Shown: in pieces, positions 1 to 14,870 of the stretch
How positions within the stretch are numbered: position 1 is the stretch's first letter
Layout of the letters: every line of letters starts with the position of its first letter
Program-made: the position numbers and the translations under genes
Assembly: GCA_035295125.1 (NCBI GenBank)
Contig: DATGJP010000074.1
Coordinates: 108,713 to 172,712 of the forward strand
Origin: JAICMB01 sp035295125
GTDB taxonomy: Bacteria; Acidobacteriota; Terriglobia; Bryobacterales; Bryobacteraceae
Direction: 5' to 3'
Length of the DNA stretch: 64,000 nt
Notes under the pieces: model-generated
What the model was told of the DNA's origin: nothing
Database searches by the model: none
What the model saw: only the letters and a program-made list of their open reading frames with translations

Positions 1-2
1 AA

Positions 3-800
3 GGCGACCGGCCCAGCCACCCGGAATTGCTGGATTGGTTGGCCGGTGAGTTCATGGATCGCGGCTGGAGCATGAAGCACATGATCCGGCTGATCGTGAC
101 ATCGTCCGCGTACCGCCAGTCATCAAAGTCCAGGTCTGAACTGGCGCAGCGAGACCCTGACAATGCGCTGCTGGCCCGTCAATCGCGGCTGCGTTTGCCC
201 GCGGAATTGGTACGCGACGCCGCGCTCAGGGTTTCTGGTTTGCTCGACCTGCGCCTCGGCGGTCCCAGTGTGAAACCACCGCAGCCGAAGGGTGTGGCGG
301 AGCTGTCCTACGGCGGGTCCGTGCAATGGGACGAGAGCAGCGGGGCCGATCGATACCGCCGGGGTTTGTACATCCATTTCCAGCGCACGACGCCTTACCC
401 GCAGCTCACGAATTTCGACGCGCCGAATTCGAACCTGTCGTGCACTCGGCGCGAACGGACCGATACGCCCTTGCAAGCACTCAATCTGATGAACGATCCA
501 GTGTTCTTCGAAGCCGCGCGAGCCCTGGCATATCGGGTTGTGACGGAGTCCCGCGGCGCATTTCGGGATCGCTTGAACTACGCTTATCGCGTCACGCTGG
601 CTCGCGCGCCCAGCGCCCACGAAGCGGAACGAATGGGCAAATATTTCGACGAGACTCTTGCGAGTTTCGAGCAGAATCCCTACACCGCCGACGAGTTGTT
701 CCCAAATCGGGTGGACGGATTACCGCCCTCCAACGCAGCCGCGTGGGTGGAACTGAGCCGCGTGCTGCTGAATCTCGACGAGTTCATTACAAGGGAGTAG
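3..800 (+). CDS. DUF1553 (PSD1-type) protein, C-terminal part
   Basis: The frame is open from the window edge, so only the last 265 residues are present. The first visible residues (GDRPSHPELLDWLAGEF, then W..K.MIRLIVTSSAYRQSS) are the typical C-terminal DUF1553 signature of large secreted PSD1 proteins, which usually begin with a cytochrome-c-like domain and DUF1549. Later come a TPLQALNLMNDPVFFEAARALA stretch, seen here in pieces, and a terminal VLLNLDEFITRE, also usual for the family. It ends 4 bp before a DUF1501 gene, its standard partner. The pair is common in Planctomycetes and Acidobacteria and is thought to act in the cell envelope. The substrate is unknown. Family assignment is firm; function is not. 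Confidence 0.85.
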   Translation, partial: GDRPSHPELLDWLAGEFMDRGWSMKHMIRLIVTSSAYRQSSKSRSELAQRDPDNALLARQSRLRLPAELVRDAALRVSGLLDLRLGGPSVKPPQPKGVAELSYGGSVQWDESSGADRYRRGLYIHFQRTTPYPQLTNFDAPNSNLSCTRRERTDTPLQALNLMNDPVFFEAARALAYRVVTESRGAFRDRLNYAYRVTLARAPSAHEAERMGKYFDETLASFEQNPYTADELFPNRVDGLPPSNAAAWVELSRVLLNLDEFITRE

Positions 801-804
801 GAGC

Positions 805-2238
805 ATGGATCGGGAGGAGTTTCAGAAGATTCGGTCGCGCCGCTCGTTCCTCGAGCAATGCGCCGGAGGGATCGGCATTGTCGCCCTGGCGCAACTCATG
901 GAATCCGAGGGTCGCGCCGCGCCCACTGATGTGAACCCGCTCGCCGTAAAGAAGCCGCATTTTCCTCCCACGGCAAAGAACGTGATCTTCATGTTCATGG
1001 AGGGCGGTCCCAGCCAGCTCGATCTGTTCGACCCTAAGCCTGAACTCGAAAAATGGAATGGCAAATCGCTGCCTCCTGAGATGACCAAGGACCTGCGCCT
1101 TGCCTTCACGAAGCCGAACGCGGCCGTGCTGGCGAGCCCTCGCGTCTTTAAACCATACGGCGAGAGTGGGATCGAATTCTCCGATTACATCCCTAACATT
1201 GGTGCCTGCGCCGACGACCTCTGCCTGGTCCGGTCCATGTACACGGACGCCTTCAATCATCACCCCGGCCAACTGCTGCTGTTCGGTGGCAGCATTCAAG
1301 TGGGCCGGCCGACGATGGGTGCCTGGGTATTGTACGGCCTCGGCAGCGAATCGCAGAACCTTCCCGGTTTTGTAGTGCTGAGTTCGGGAGTAGGAACCAG
1401 CGGAGGCACGTCTAATTGGTCCAGCGGGTTTCTGCCTTCGACATATCAGGGTGTTGTTTTCCGCAACTCTGGCGACCCGGTACTGTATCTCTCGAACCCT
1501 CCGGGCATCACGCGCGAGATGCAGCGGGCCGGACTGGACACGTTGAAAGACCTCAACGAGGAGCATTACGAAAAGACCGGCGACCTGGAAATCGCCGCCC
1601 GCATTTCGTCTTACGAGCTGGCGTTCCGCATGCAGATGGCCGCGCCCGAGCTTCTCGATTTCTCGGGGGAATCCGAAGAGACGCTGGAGATGTATGGCGT
1701 AAACAAATGGCCGACACGGCAGTTCGCAACGAATTGCCTCCTCGCCCGGCGCATGGTGGAACGCGGCGTTCGCTTCGTGATGTTAAACCACGCGAGTTGG
1801 GACGACCATACCAACCTGAACAGTGCCTTGAAGAAGAATTGCGACATCGCCGACAAACCGACGGCCGCTCTGATCCGTGACCTGAAGCAACGCGGCCTGC
1901 TCGACAGCACGATGGTGGTTTGGGGCGGGGAATTCGGCCGTACCCCGATGGTCGAGATTCGAGACACGCACGACGTGAACGGCGCCGGCCGCGACCATCA
2001 TCCGCTCGCCTACAGTCTCTTCCTGGCTGGAGGCGGCATCAAAGGCGGCCAGGTGCTTGGCAAGACTGACGACCTCTGCATGAACATCGTTGAGGACAAG
2101 GTTCACGTCCACGACCTGCAGGCGACGATGCTTCATTGCCTCGGCCTGGATCACACGCGCCTGACGTATCACCACATGGGTCGCGATTTCCGGTTGACGG
2201 ATGTGGCGGGCAACCTCGTCCCGAAGATGCTCGCTTAA
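805..2238 (+). CDS. DUF1501 domain protein, probable Tat-exported
   Basis: 477 residues, the family's usual size. The N-terminus has a twin-arginine-like export signal (RSRRSFLEQC at about residues 10-19, then a hydrophobic stretch to about 35). The body carries the DUF1501 features FMEGGPSQLDLFDPKP (about residues 65-80), MYTDAFNHHPGQ and WGGEFGRTPM. DUF1501 proteins are distantly related to the sulfatase/alkaline-phosphatase fold, but the reaction is not known. The gene starts 5 bp after the DUF1553 stop, so the two are almost certainly cotranscribed and act together in the periplasm or at the outer surface. Confidence 0.9.
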   Translation: MDREEFQKIRSRRSFLEQCAGGIGIVALAQLMESEGRAAPTDVNPLAVKKPHFPPTAKNVIFMFMEGGPSQLDLFDPKPELEKWNGKSLPPEMTKDLRLAFTKPNAAVLASPRVFKPYGESGIEFSDYIPNIGACADDLCLVRSMYTDAFNHHPGQLLLFGGSIQVGRPTMGAWVLYGLGSESQNLPGFVVLSSGVGTSGGTSNWSSGFLPSTYQGVVFRNSGDPVLYLSNPPGITREMQRAGLDTLKDLNEEHYEKTGDLEIAARISSYELAFRMQMAAPELLDFSGESEETLEMYGVNKWPTRQFATNCLLARRMVERGVRFVMLNHASWDDHTNLNSALKKNCDIADKPTAALIRDLKQRGLLDSTMVVWGGEFGRTPMVEIRDTHDVNGAGRDHHPLAYSLFLAGGGIKGGQVLGKTDDLCMNIVEDKVHVHDLQATMLHCLGLDHTRLTYHHMGRDFRLTDVAGNLVPKMLA

Positions 2239-2286
2239 ACGTCTGGCACGGCCGGAATGATGCCTCTAGTGCGTACTACCTGTTTG

Positions 2287-2306
2287 ACATTGACAATGTA
2301 TATACA
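2287..2306. promoter_or_regulatory. Nested palindromes upstream of brnT, candidate operator
   Basis: Two perfect palindromes overlap just before the toxin gene: ACATTG-A-CAATGT (2287-2299) and TGTATATACA (2297-2306). TTGACA-like hexamers occur at 2284 and 2290. A BrnA-like ribbon-helix-helix antitoxin normally represses its own operon at such sites, so this is the likely operator. Binding is inferred. Confidence 0.45.
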
Positions 2307-2308
2307 GT

Positions 2309-2608
2309 GTGAACACAATGGATGAGGATGGTCACGGCATCGATTTTGACTGGGATAAAGAAAATATCCGCCATCTTAAAACACGTCGAGTAAGCCCGAC
2401 GGAGTTTGAGCAAGTCATCACAGGCAACCCGTTGTACTTGGATTATCAAAACGCGGCCGATGAGGAACGATATAAAGTGCTCGGGGCTACAAAGGCAGAT
2501 CGAGTCTTGATAGCAGTCTGGACTCCGAGAGAAGGCAGAGTTCGTGCGGTCACCGCCTATGCAGCGAATCGCAAATATCGGGAAATTTACAGGGAGAGTG
2601 GCGCATGA
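2309..2608 (+). CDS. brnT: BrnT family toxin
   Basis: 99 residues from GTG, or 96 from an in-frame ATG at 2318. The BrnT pattern is visible: FDWDKENIRHL near residue 13, where BrnT has F.WD..K...N...HG; a DEERYKVLG core; and a closing RVRAVTAYAANRKYREIY block matching the R.I.A..A...E...Y end of the family. BrnT toxins have a RelE-like ribonuclease fold and inhibit translation. The stop codon overlaps the antitoxin start by 4 bp (ATGA). Toxin-first order is the usual BrnTA arrangement. The divergence from the classic HG motif (KTRR here) makes activity uncertain. Confidence 0.75.
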   Translation: MNTMDEDGHGIDFDWDKENIRHLKTRRVSPTEFEQVITGNPLYLDYQNAADEERYKVLGATKADRVLIAVWTPREGRVRAVTAYAANRKYREIYRESGA

Positions 2609-2904
2609 AGAAAAGGCACGAGATAGCGGTCTTTGAATCCGAAACCGAAGAAGCTGAATGGTGGTACAAGAACCGGGAGGAGTTGGACAAGGATTTCGAC
2701 GAAGCGGCAAAAGAAGGCAGCCTCAAGCATCTGAATGATTCAACACTGAAGGCTCGTCTTGCCGCCTCCAAATCGCGCGTGGTTTCTATTCGCTTGCCCG
2801 AAGCCGATATCGAACTGGCTCGGCAACAGGCCACGGATAGGGGCCTGCCCTACCAAACCTATATTAAATCGGTGCTGCACCAGGCATTGCGGCAGGCCAA
2901 GTAG
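2605..2904 (+). CDS. BrnA/CopG-type antitoxin
   Basis: 99 residues. The acidic, aromatic N-terminus (FESETEEAEWWYKNREELD, about residues 10-28) is the toxin-binding region of CopG-type antitoxins found beside BrnT. The C-terminal part holds a ribbon-helix-helix DNA-binding fold: strand VVSIRLPEADIELA, then GLPYQTYIKSVLHQAL, which is the usual end of this family. It overlaps the toxin by 4 bp and should neutralise it and repress the pair through the palindromes upstream. Together they form a compact type II toxin-antitoxin module placed directly before the ribosomal protein operon. Confidence 0.8.
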   Translation: MKKRHEIAVFESETEEAEWWYKNREELDKDFDEAAKEGSLKHLNDSTLKARLAASKSRVVSIRLPEADIELARQQATDRGLPYQTYIKSVLHQALRQAK

Positions 2905-2920
2905 CGCCCCGCGACGGGAT

Positions 2921-2949
2921 TTGCACAATGGCCCCCAGTTTGCTACCCT
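2921..2949 (+). promoter_or_regulatory. Candidate sigma70-type promoter of rplA
   Basis: TTGCAC (2921-2926), 17-bp spacer, TACCCT (2944-2949), so the start is near 2956 and the leader about 80 nt. The -10 box is preceded by TTTGC, the same context as the rpoB promoter (TTTGCTACAGT). The leader can form a GGCAG/CTGCC stem (2991-2995 with 3013-3017) shortly before the ribosome binding site GGAGA, a plausible autoregulation site, but no known L1 site is recognised. Confidence 0.5.
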
Positions 2950-3037
2950 GTGTGGAGCGTACCTACGCACAATTTTAAATCTCAGTGGGAGGCAGGGGTC
3001 TTTCCAGTCTCGCTGCCGTCTGCACCAATGAGGAGAC

Positions 3038-3742
3038 ATGCCCAAATCCGGTAAGAAGTTCGAAGCCGCGTCTAAACAGATCCAGCCTAAACCGTATGCT
3101 TTAAACGATGCGGTGCCGCTGATCCAGAAGATCAAGTATACAAAGTTCGACGAGACCCTTGAAATCCATATGCGCCTCGGTGTGGACCCCAAGCACGCGG
3201 ATCAGATGGTGCGCGGCACGGTGGTTCTGCCCAACGGCCTCGGCAAATCAAAGAAAGTTCTGGTCATCACATCGGGTGACAAGCTGCGCGAGGCGGAAGC
3301 CGCCGGCGCCGACTTCTTCGGAGGCGAAGAGATGGTGGCGAAGATCCAGGGCGAGAACTGGATCGATTTTGACGCTGTGATCGCGACGCCCGACATGATG
3401 CGTTCCGTTGGACGCCTCGGCAAGGTGCTCGGCCCGCGCGGCCTGATGCCCAACCCGAAGACCGGCACGGTGACCACCGACGTCGCAACGGCGGTCAGAG
3501 AAGTCAAGGCTGGTAAGGTGGAATTCCGCGTCGACAAGACCGGGGTGATTCACGCGCCGCTTGGCAAGGTCAGTTTCACCACGGACAAGCTGCTCGAAAA
3601 CGCGAACACGTTGATCCAGGCAGTCCTCCGCGCCAAGCCCGCGGCTGCGAAGGGCAAGTACGTCAGAAGCGTGACCCTGTGTTCCACCATGGGCCCCGGC
3701 GTTCACCTCGACACCACAGTGTTCAACGCGAAGCAGGCATAG
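3038..3742 (+). CDS. rplA: 50S ribosomal protein L1
   Basis: 234 residues, the normal length. It has the hallmark GRLGKVLGPRGLMPNPKTGTV region around residues 127-147 and the closing APLGKVSF segment. L1 binds 23S rRNA at the L1 stalk, helps tRNA exit, and in many bacteria represses its own operon. It opens the rplA-rplJ-rplL-rpoB-rpoC cluster here. Unusually, rplK (L11) and nusG, its normal upstream partners, are absent; a toxin-antitoxin pair sits there instead. GAGGAGA precedes the ATG. Confidence 0.97.
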   Translation: MPKSGKKFEAASKQIQPKPYALNDAVPLIQKIKYTKFDETLEIHMRLGVDPKHADQMVRGTVVLPNGLGKSKKVLVITSGDKLREAEAAGADFFGGEEMVAKIQGENWIDFDAVIATPDMMRSVGRLGKVLGPRGLMPNPKTGTVTTDVATAVREVKAGKVEFRVDKTGVIHAPLGKVSFTTDKLLENANTLIQAVLRAKPAAAKGKYVRSVTLCSTMGPGVHLDTTVFNAKQA

Positions 3743-3775
3743 CGTCGCACTCAAGCTGAAGAAGGAAGGCAAGCC

Positions 3776-4303
3776 ATGAAGAAGAAATCTGACAAGTCGA
3801 AGGACCTCGAAGCGCTCAAAAAGGACTTTGAGAAGGCGAACAACATCTTCGTCGCCGGCTACGAGAAGATCACGGTTCAACAGGACTTCGAGTTGCGCAA
3901 GACGGTGCGCGGCGCTGGCGGAAAATACAGGGTCGTCAAGAACAATCTGGCCGAGAAAGCGTCGGAAGGCACCCGTGCCAAGGATCTCATGAAGAACCTG
4001 GCCGGAATGACTTCGATGGCGTATACCGAAAAAGACCCGGTCGCGCTGGCGAAGGCCCTGCTCGCGTATTCGAAAACCGTGCCGGCGTTCACTTTCAAGG
4101 CTGGTATGGTGGAAGGCCGTGTCATCGACATCAAGGCCATCCAGGACCTGGCGAACATGCCGCCGCGGGAAGAGGTTCTCGCGAAGCTGCTGTTCATGAT
4201 CAATGCCTCGGCCCAGCGGACGGTATCGGCGATTGCCGGCGTTGGACGAAATCTCGCCGTGGTCCTCGACCAGGGCGTGAAGGAAAACAAGTTCTCTGCG
4301 TAA
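3776..4303 (+). CDS. rplJ: 50S ribosomal protein L10
   Basis: 175 residues. The N-terminal RNA-binding domain includes YRVVKNNLAEKA (about residues 52-63), the L10 motif that contacts 23S rRNA, and the C-terminal helix from about residue 140 is where L7/L12 dimers attach. It forms the base of the ribosomal stalk, and the L10-L7/L12 complex commonly represses translation of this operon. The gap from rplA is only 33 bp with a GGAAGG ribosome binding site, so there is no room for the usual L10 leader between rplA and rplJ. Confidence 0.97.
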   Translation: MKKKSDKSKDLEALKKDFEKANNIFVAGYEKITVQQDFELRKTVRGAGGKYRVVKNNLAEKASEGTRAKDLMKNLAGMTSMAYTEKDPVALAKALLAYSKTVPAFTFKAGMVEGRVIDIKAIQDLANMPPREEVLAKLLFMINASAQRTVSAIAGVGRNLAVVLDQGVKENKFSA

Positions 4304-4340
4304 GCAGCATCAAGTTCTCACATAAGGGAGTAAAAGGAAA

Positions 4341-4727
4341 ATGGCGGACATCAACGGAATTGCGGATCAGATTCAAGGGCTGACGCTGCTCGAAGCAGCT
4401 CAACTCGTTAAGTTGCTGGAAGAGAAGTTGGGCGTCTCGGCAGCGTCAGCGGCTGTGGCGGCCGCCCCGGCAGCGGGCGGCGGTGCGGCAGCGGCAGCGG
4501 CGCCAGTGGAAGAGAAGACCGAGTTCACGGTCATCCTCACTGCGGCTGGCTCCAACAAGATCAACGTTATCAAGGCAGTACGCGAAGTCACCAGCCTCGG
4601 CCTGAAGGAAGCGAAGGACCTTGTCGATGGCGCACCGAAGCCGATCAAGGAAGGCGTGAACAAGGAAGAGGCGGAAGCTATCAAGAAGAAGTTCACGGAC
4701 GCCGGCGCATCCGTGGAAGTGAAGTAA
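4341..4727 (+). CDS. rplL: 50S ribosomal protein L7/L12
   Basis: 128 residues in the standard layout: N-terminal dimerisation and L10-binding helices (1-35), an alanine/glycine-rich hinge (about 36-57), and a C-terminal domain with EVTSLGLKEAKDLVDGAPKP that binds elongation factors and drives GTP hydrolysis. A GGGAG ribosome binding site lies 10 bases before ATG. It follows rplJ by 37 bp and is followed by a hairpin and then the rpoB promoter, so stalk protein output can exceed RNA polymerase output, as is usual for this cluster. Confidence 0.97.
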   Translation: MADINGIADQIQGLTLLEAAQLVKLLEEKLGVSAASAAVAAAPAAGGGAAAAAAPVEEKTEFTVILTAAGSNKINVIKAVREVTSLGLKEAKDLVDGAPKPIKEGVNKEEAEAIKKKFTDAGASVEVK

Positions 4728-4751
4728 TTACGATCTCTTCTCAGTTTTTCT

Positions 4752-4782
4752 GGCGCGGGCATGCTGAAAGGCATGCCGCGCC
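4752..4782 (+). terminator. Hairpin in the rplL-rpoB gap
   Basis: GGCGCGG-GCATGC pairs with GCATGC-CGCGCC around a 6-nt loop, with one bulged G. No run of T follows (TTGGCC), so it is more likely a partial terminator, RNA-stabilising or processing hairpin than a full terminator. A partial stop at this point is known in the equivalent E. coli operon. Confidence 0.6.
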
Positions 4783-4790
4783 TTGGCCAT

Positions 4791-4819
4791 TTGACGAAAC
4801 GTGTCTGCTTTGCTACAGT
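4791..4819 (+). promoter_or_regulatory. Candidate promoter of rpoBC
   Basis: TTGACG (4791-4796), exactly 17 bp, then TACAGT (4814-4819) with an extended TGC before it. This is the best sigma70-like match noticed in the window. It would give rpoBC their own transcript with a leader of about 270 nt (about 4826-5094) that contains no convincing gene. Confidence 0.65.
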
Positions 4820-4905
4820 GGTAGGGAATCTAACCGGAGACCGACCCGGATTCTAGCTCTGTGAACCTCACATCCTGCGGATTGATGTGCCATCCCTCTG
4901 GACAG

Positions 4906-4932
4906 GCGCAAGGCTACGCCATGCGCTTTTTT
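4906..4932 (+). terminator. Attenuator-like intrinsic terminator in the rpoB leader
   Basis: GCGCAAGGC-TAC-GCCATGCGC forms a 9-bp stem with one A/A mismatch (4906-4926), followed directly by six T (4927-4932). It lies between the rpoBC promoter and the rpoB start, so polymerase must pass or read through it. This is the classic arrangement for attenuation of beta/beta' synthesis. Confidence 0.65.
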
Positions 4933-5094
4933 CTCCTGCCCCCCGTGTATGGTTACTTCGCCAGGGTGCCTATGTTATCCCGTCATCAGGATCCAACCGT
5001 CCCTCACCAGGCCTCAGCATAATGGCTGCGGTTCGGACCTGATGGCGCTGCTATTTTTTGTCGACGCGAGACCAGTCGGCCGTAGGAGTGGAGA

Positions 5095-9396
<4,302 letters not shown>

Positions 9397-9415
9397 GTTG
9401 AATTGGCCGCATAGC

Positions 9416-9458
9416 AGCACGGATCGCCGCGGATGTCATGTCCGCGGCAATCCGTGCT
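9416..9458 (+). other. Long hairpin between rpoB and rpoC
   Basis: AGCACGGAT-c-GCCGCGGA (9416-9433) pairs with TCCGCGGC-a-ATCCGTGCT (9441-9458): 17 base pairs and one mismatch around a 7-nt loop. No T-run follows and rpoC has its own GGAG site at 9486. The structure suits double-strand RNase processing or protection of the rpoC message end. It could also be a palindromic repeat unit that has landed here. Confidence 0.7.
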
Positions 9459-9493
9459 TGTCGCGGCTTGGATAAGGGATCTTAGGAGATTAC

Positions 9494-13711
<4,218 letters not shown>

Positions 13712-13734
13712 CGGCGGACCAGTTTCGATTAAGC

Positions 13735-13766
13735 AAAGGCACCGGACTCACCCTCCGGTGCCTTTT
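13735..13766 (+). terminator. Intrinsic terminator after rpoC
   Basis: AAAGGCACCGGA and TCCGGTGCCTTTT pair fully over 12 bp around a 7-nt loop and end in a T-run (TTTTCCTTTT). It lies 24 bp after the rpoC stop and closes the ribosomal protein/RNA polymerase operon. Confidence 0.9.
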
Positions 13767-13773
13767 CCTTTTG

Positions 13774-13801
13774 AAGGTGGGGCAGGCGGTTTCGCCTGCC
13801 C
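13774..13801. repeat. Short palindromic repeat, GCAGGCG type, copy 1
   Basis: GGGCAGGCG-GTTT-CGCCTGCCC, a perfect 9-bp stem, preceded by AAGGTGG. Near-identical copies lie at 25295-25323 (with the same AAGGTGG flank) and 63750-63767. Confidence 0.6.
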
Positions 13802-14112
13802 TTCTTCAATGGCAAACCGCACTCGATTCCGCGCACGCACTGACCGCTATTAAACGAGACGTCAATATCAACGCCATTGGAACCGGGCGACGCTCGACTA
13901 CAGGTGAAACCGCTTCGTCTGGGCCGGGATTTCCGAACAACTCACGAATACTGGCTGAACAGCAAGCCTTTTACGCCCCGGAAATGAGACCAAAGCGATC
14001 AGCGGAATCTCAAGCTGCGAGCGGAGTACAACCGGGAACCGCCGCATGGTCGGCGGATCAAAACTCAGGGGGCGAACCAGGAAACGCGTGAATGCAGCCG
14101 ATAATATCCCTC
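13802..14112. other. No recognisable gene
   Basis: About 310 bp between the rpoC terminator and the convergent secreted-protein gene. One frame stays open (13771-14091), but its product is low in complexity, has no family resemblance and no ribosome binding site, so it is not called. No RNA gene was seen. Confidence 0.5.
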
Positions 14113-14796
14113 TTATTTAGCCGTAATCTTCAAATTCGAAAAATACCCTTCGGTCCCCGGCCCGACCCACAGCGCGACCCCGCCCGCCCGAGGCTCCATC
14201 TTGAGATCGCTGACAACGAGGCAGGGCTGCTCCCCTCCGTGCACGTAAAGCCTCGCCTTCCGGCCCTCGACCTCAATTTTGTACTTTGTCCAGACGCCCG
14301 GCTGCAAATCCACGTAAGACTCGAACTTCTCGGGAGCTTCCTGACGCGACCGCGCGAAATCGAAATCCGGAAACGAGCTGTATTGGGTGGAATGATTACG
14401 CCTCACCTGATCATCCGACCGCCCATTTGTTGGCCGCAAATAGATGTACTCGTAGCGCCCATCGCCCTGGATGCGAAACGCGACGCCGATAAACCCCCGC
14501 GCCCCTTCAAACGCCCCGGCAGACGGCTGGCCGGCCAAATCCACCTCGATGACGCCATCGCGAAAAGATGCGTCCTTGACTACCGCATATGACGTCGCGT
14601 TCGACGCACCCTCTTTAGCTATAACCTGAACTGCTCCCCTGCCCTTGAAATTGGTCTGCACAATCGACACGTTCTTCGCCACCAGTCGATCGGTGCTTTG
14701 GGCCATCAGCGGAACGACAAGTGCAACGACGGCAAGCGCCCGCGCCGCAGCGGCCCAATTCGTACGCCCCACCGAGCCAACCCAAAAATTCTGCAT
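14113..14796 (-). CDS. Secreted concanavalin-like (DUF1080-like) protein
   Basis: 227 residues. The N-terminus has a hydrophobic export segment (about residues 17-32, AVVALVVPLMAQS). The rest reads as a single jelly-roll domain of the LamG/DUF1080 kind: FIGVAFRIQGDGRYEYIYLRP in the middle and GGVALWVGPGTEGYFSNLKI at the end, both typical strands of this fold. Such domains bind or hydrolyse sugars. No catalytic residues can be assigned. It is followed on the same strand by nothing close and preceded by an ADOP permease gene 74 bp away, so cotranscription is possible. Confidence 0.65.
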   Translation of the reverse strand: MQNFWVGSVGRTNWAAAARALAVVALVVPLMAQSTDRLVAKNVSIVQTNFKGRGAVQVIAKEGASNATSYAVVKDASFRDGVIEVDLAGQPSAGAFEGARGFIGVAFRIQGDGRYEYIYLRPTNGRSDDQVRRNHSTQYSSFPDFDFARSRQEAPEKFESYVDLQPGVWTKYKIEVEGRKARLYVHGGEQPCLVVSDLKMEPRAGGVALWVGPGTEGYFSNLKITAK

Positions 14797-14870
14797 CCAA
14801 ATTACCCTCCATTCGATATCCTAATCTCGGTACGATCGGTTTGGGTAACCTGTTCCGCCGAAACACCGTG

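Noticed and set aside
2284..2306. TTGACA with TATACA as a standard promoter
   Set aside because: The boxes are only 11 bp apart for the first TTGACA and fewer for the second, too close for sigma70. The motif is better read as palindromes.
3001..3037. Known L10 or L1 leader structure before rplA
   Set aside because: A short GGCAG/CTGCC stem exists, but the conserved kink-turn or L10 leader bases were not seen.
13771..14091. 106-residue frame after the rpoC terminator
   Set aside because: No ribosome binding site, starts inside a palindromic repeat, and the product resembles nothing known.
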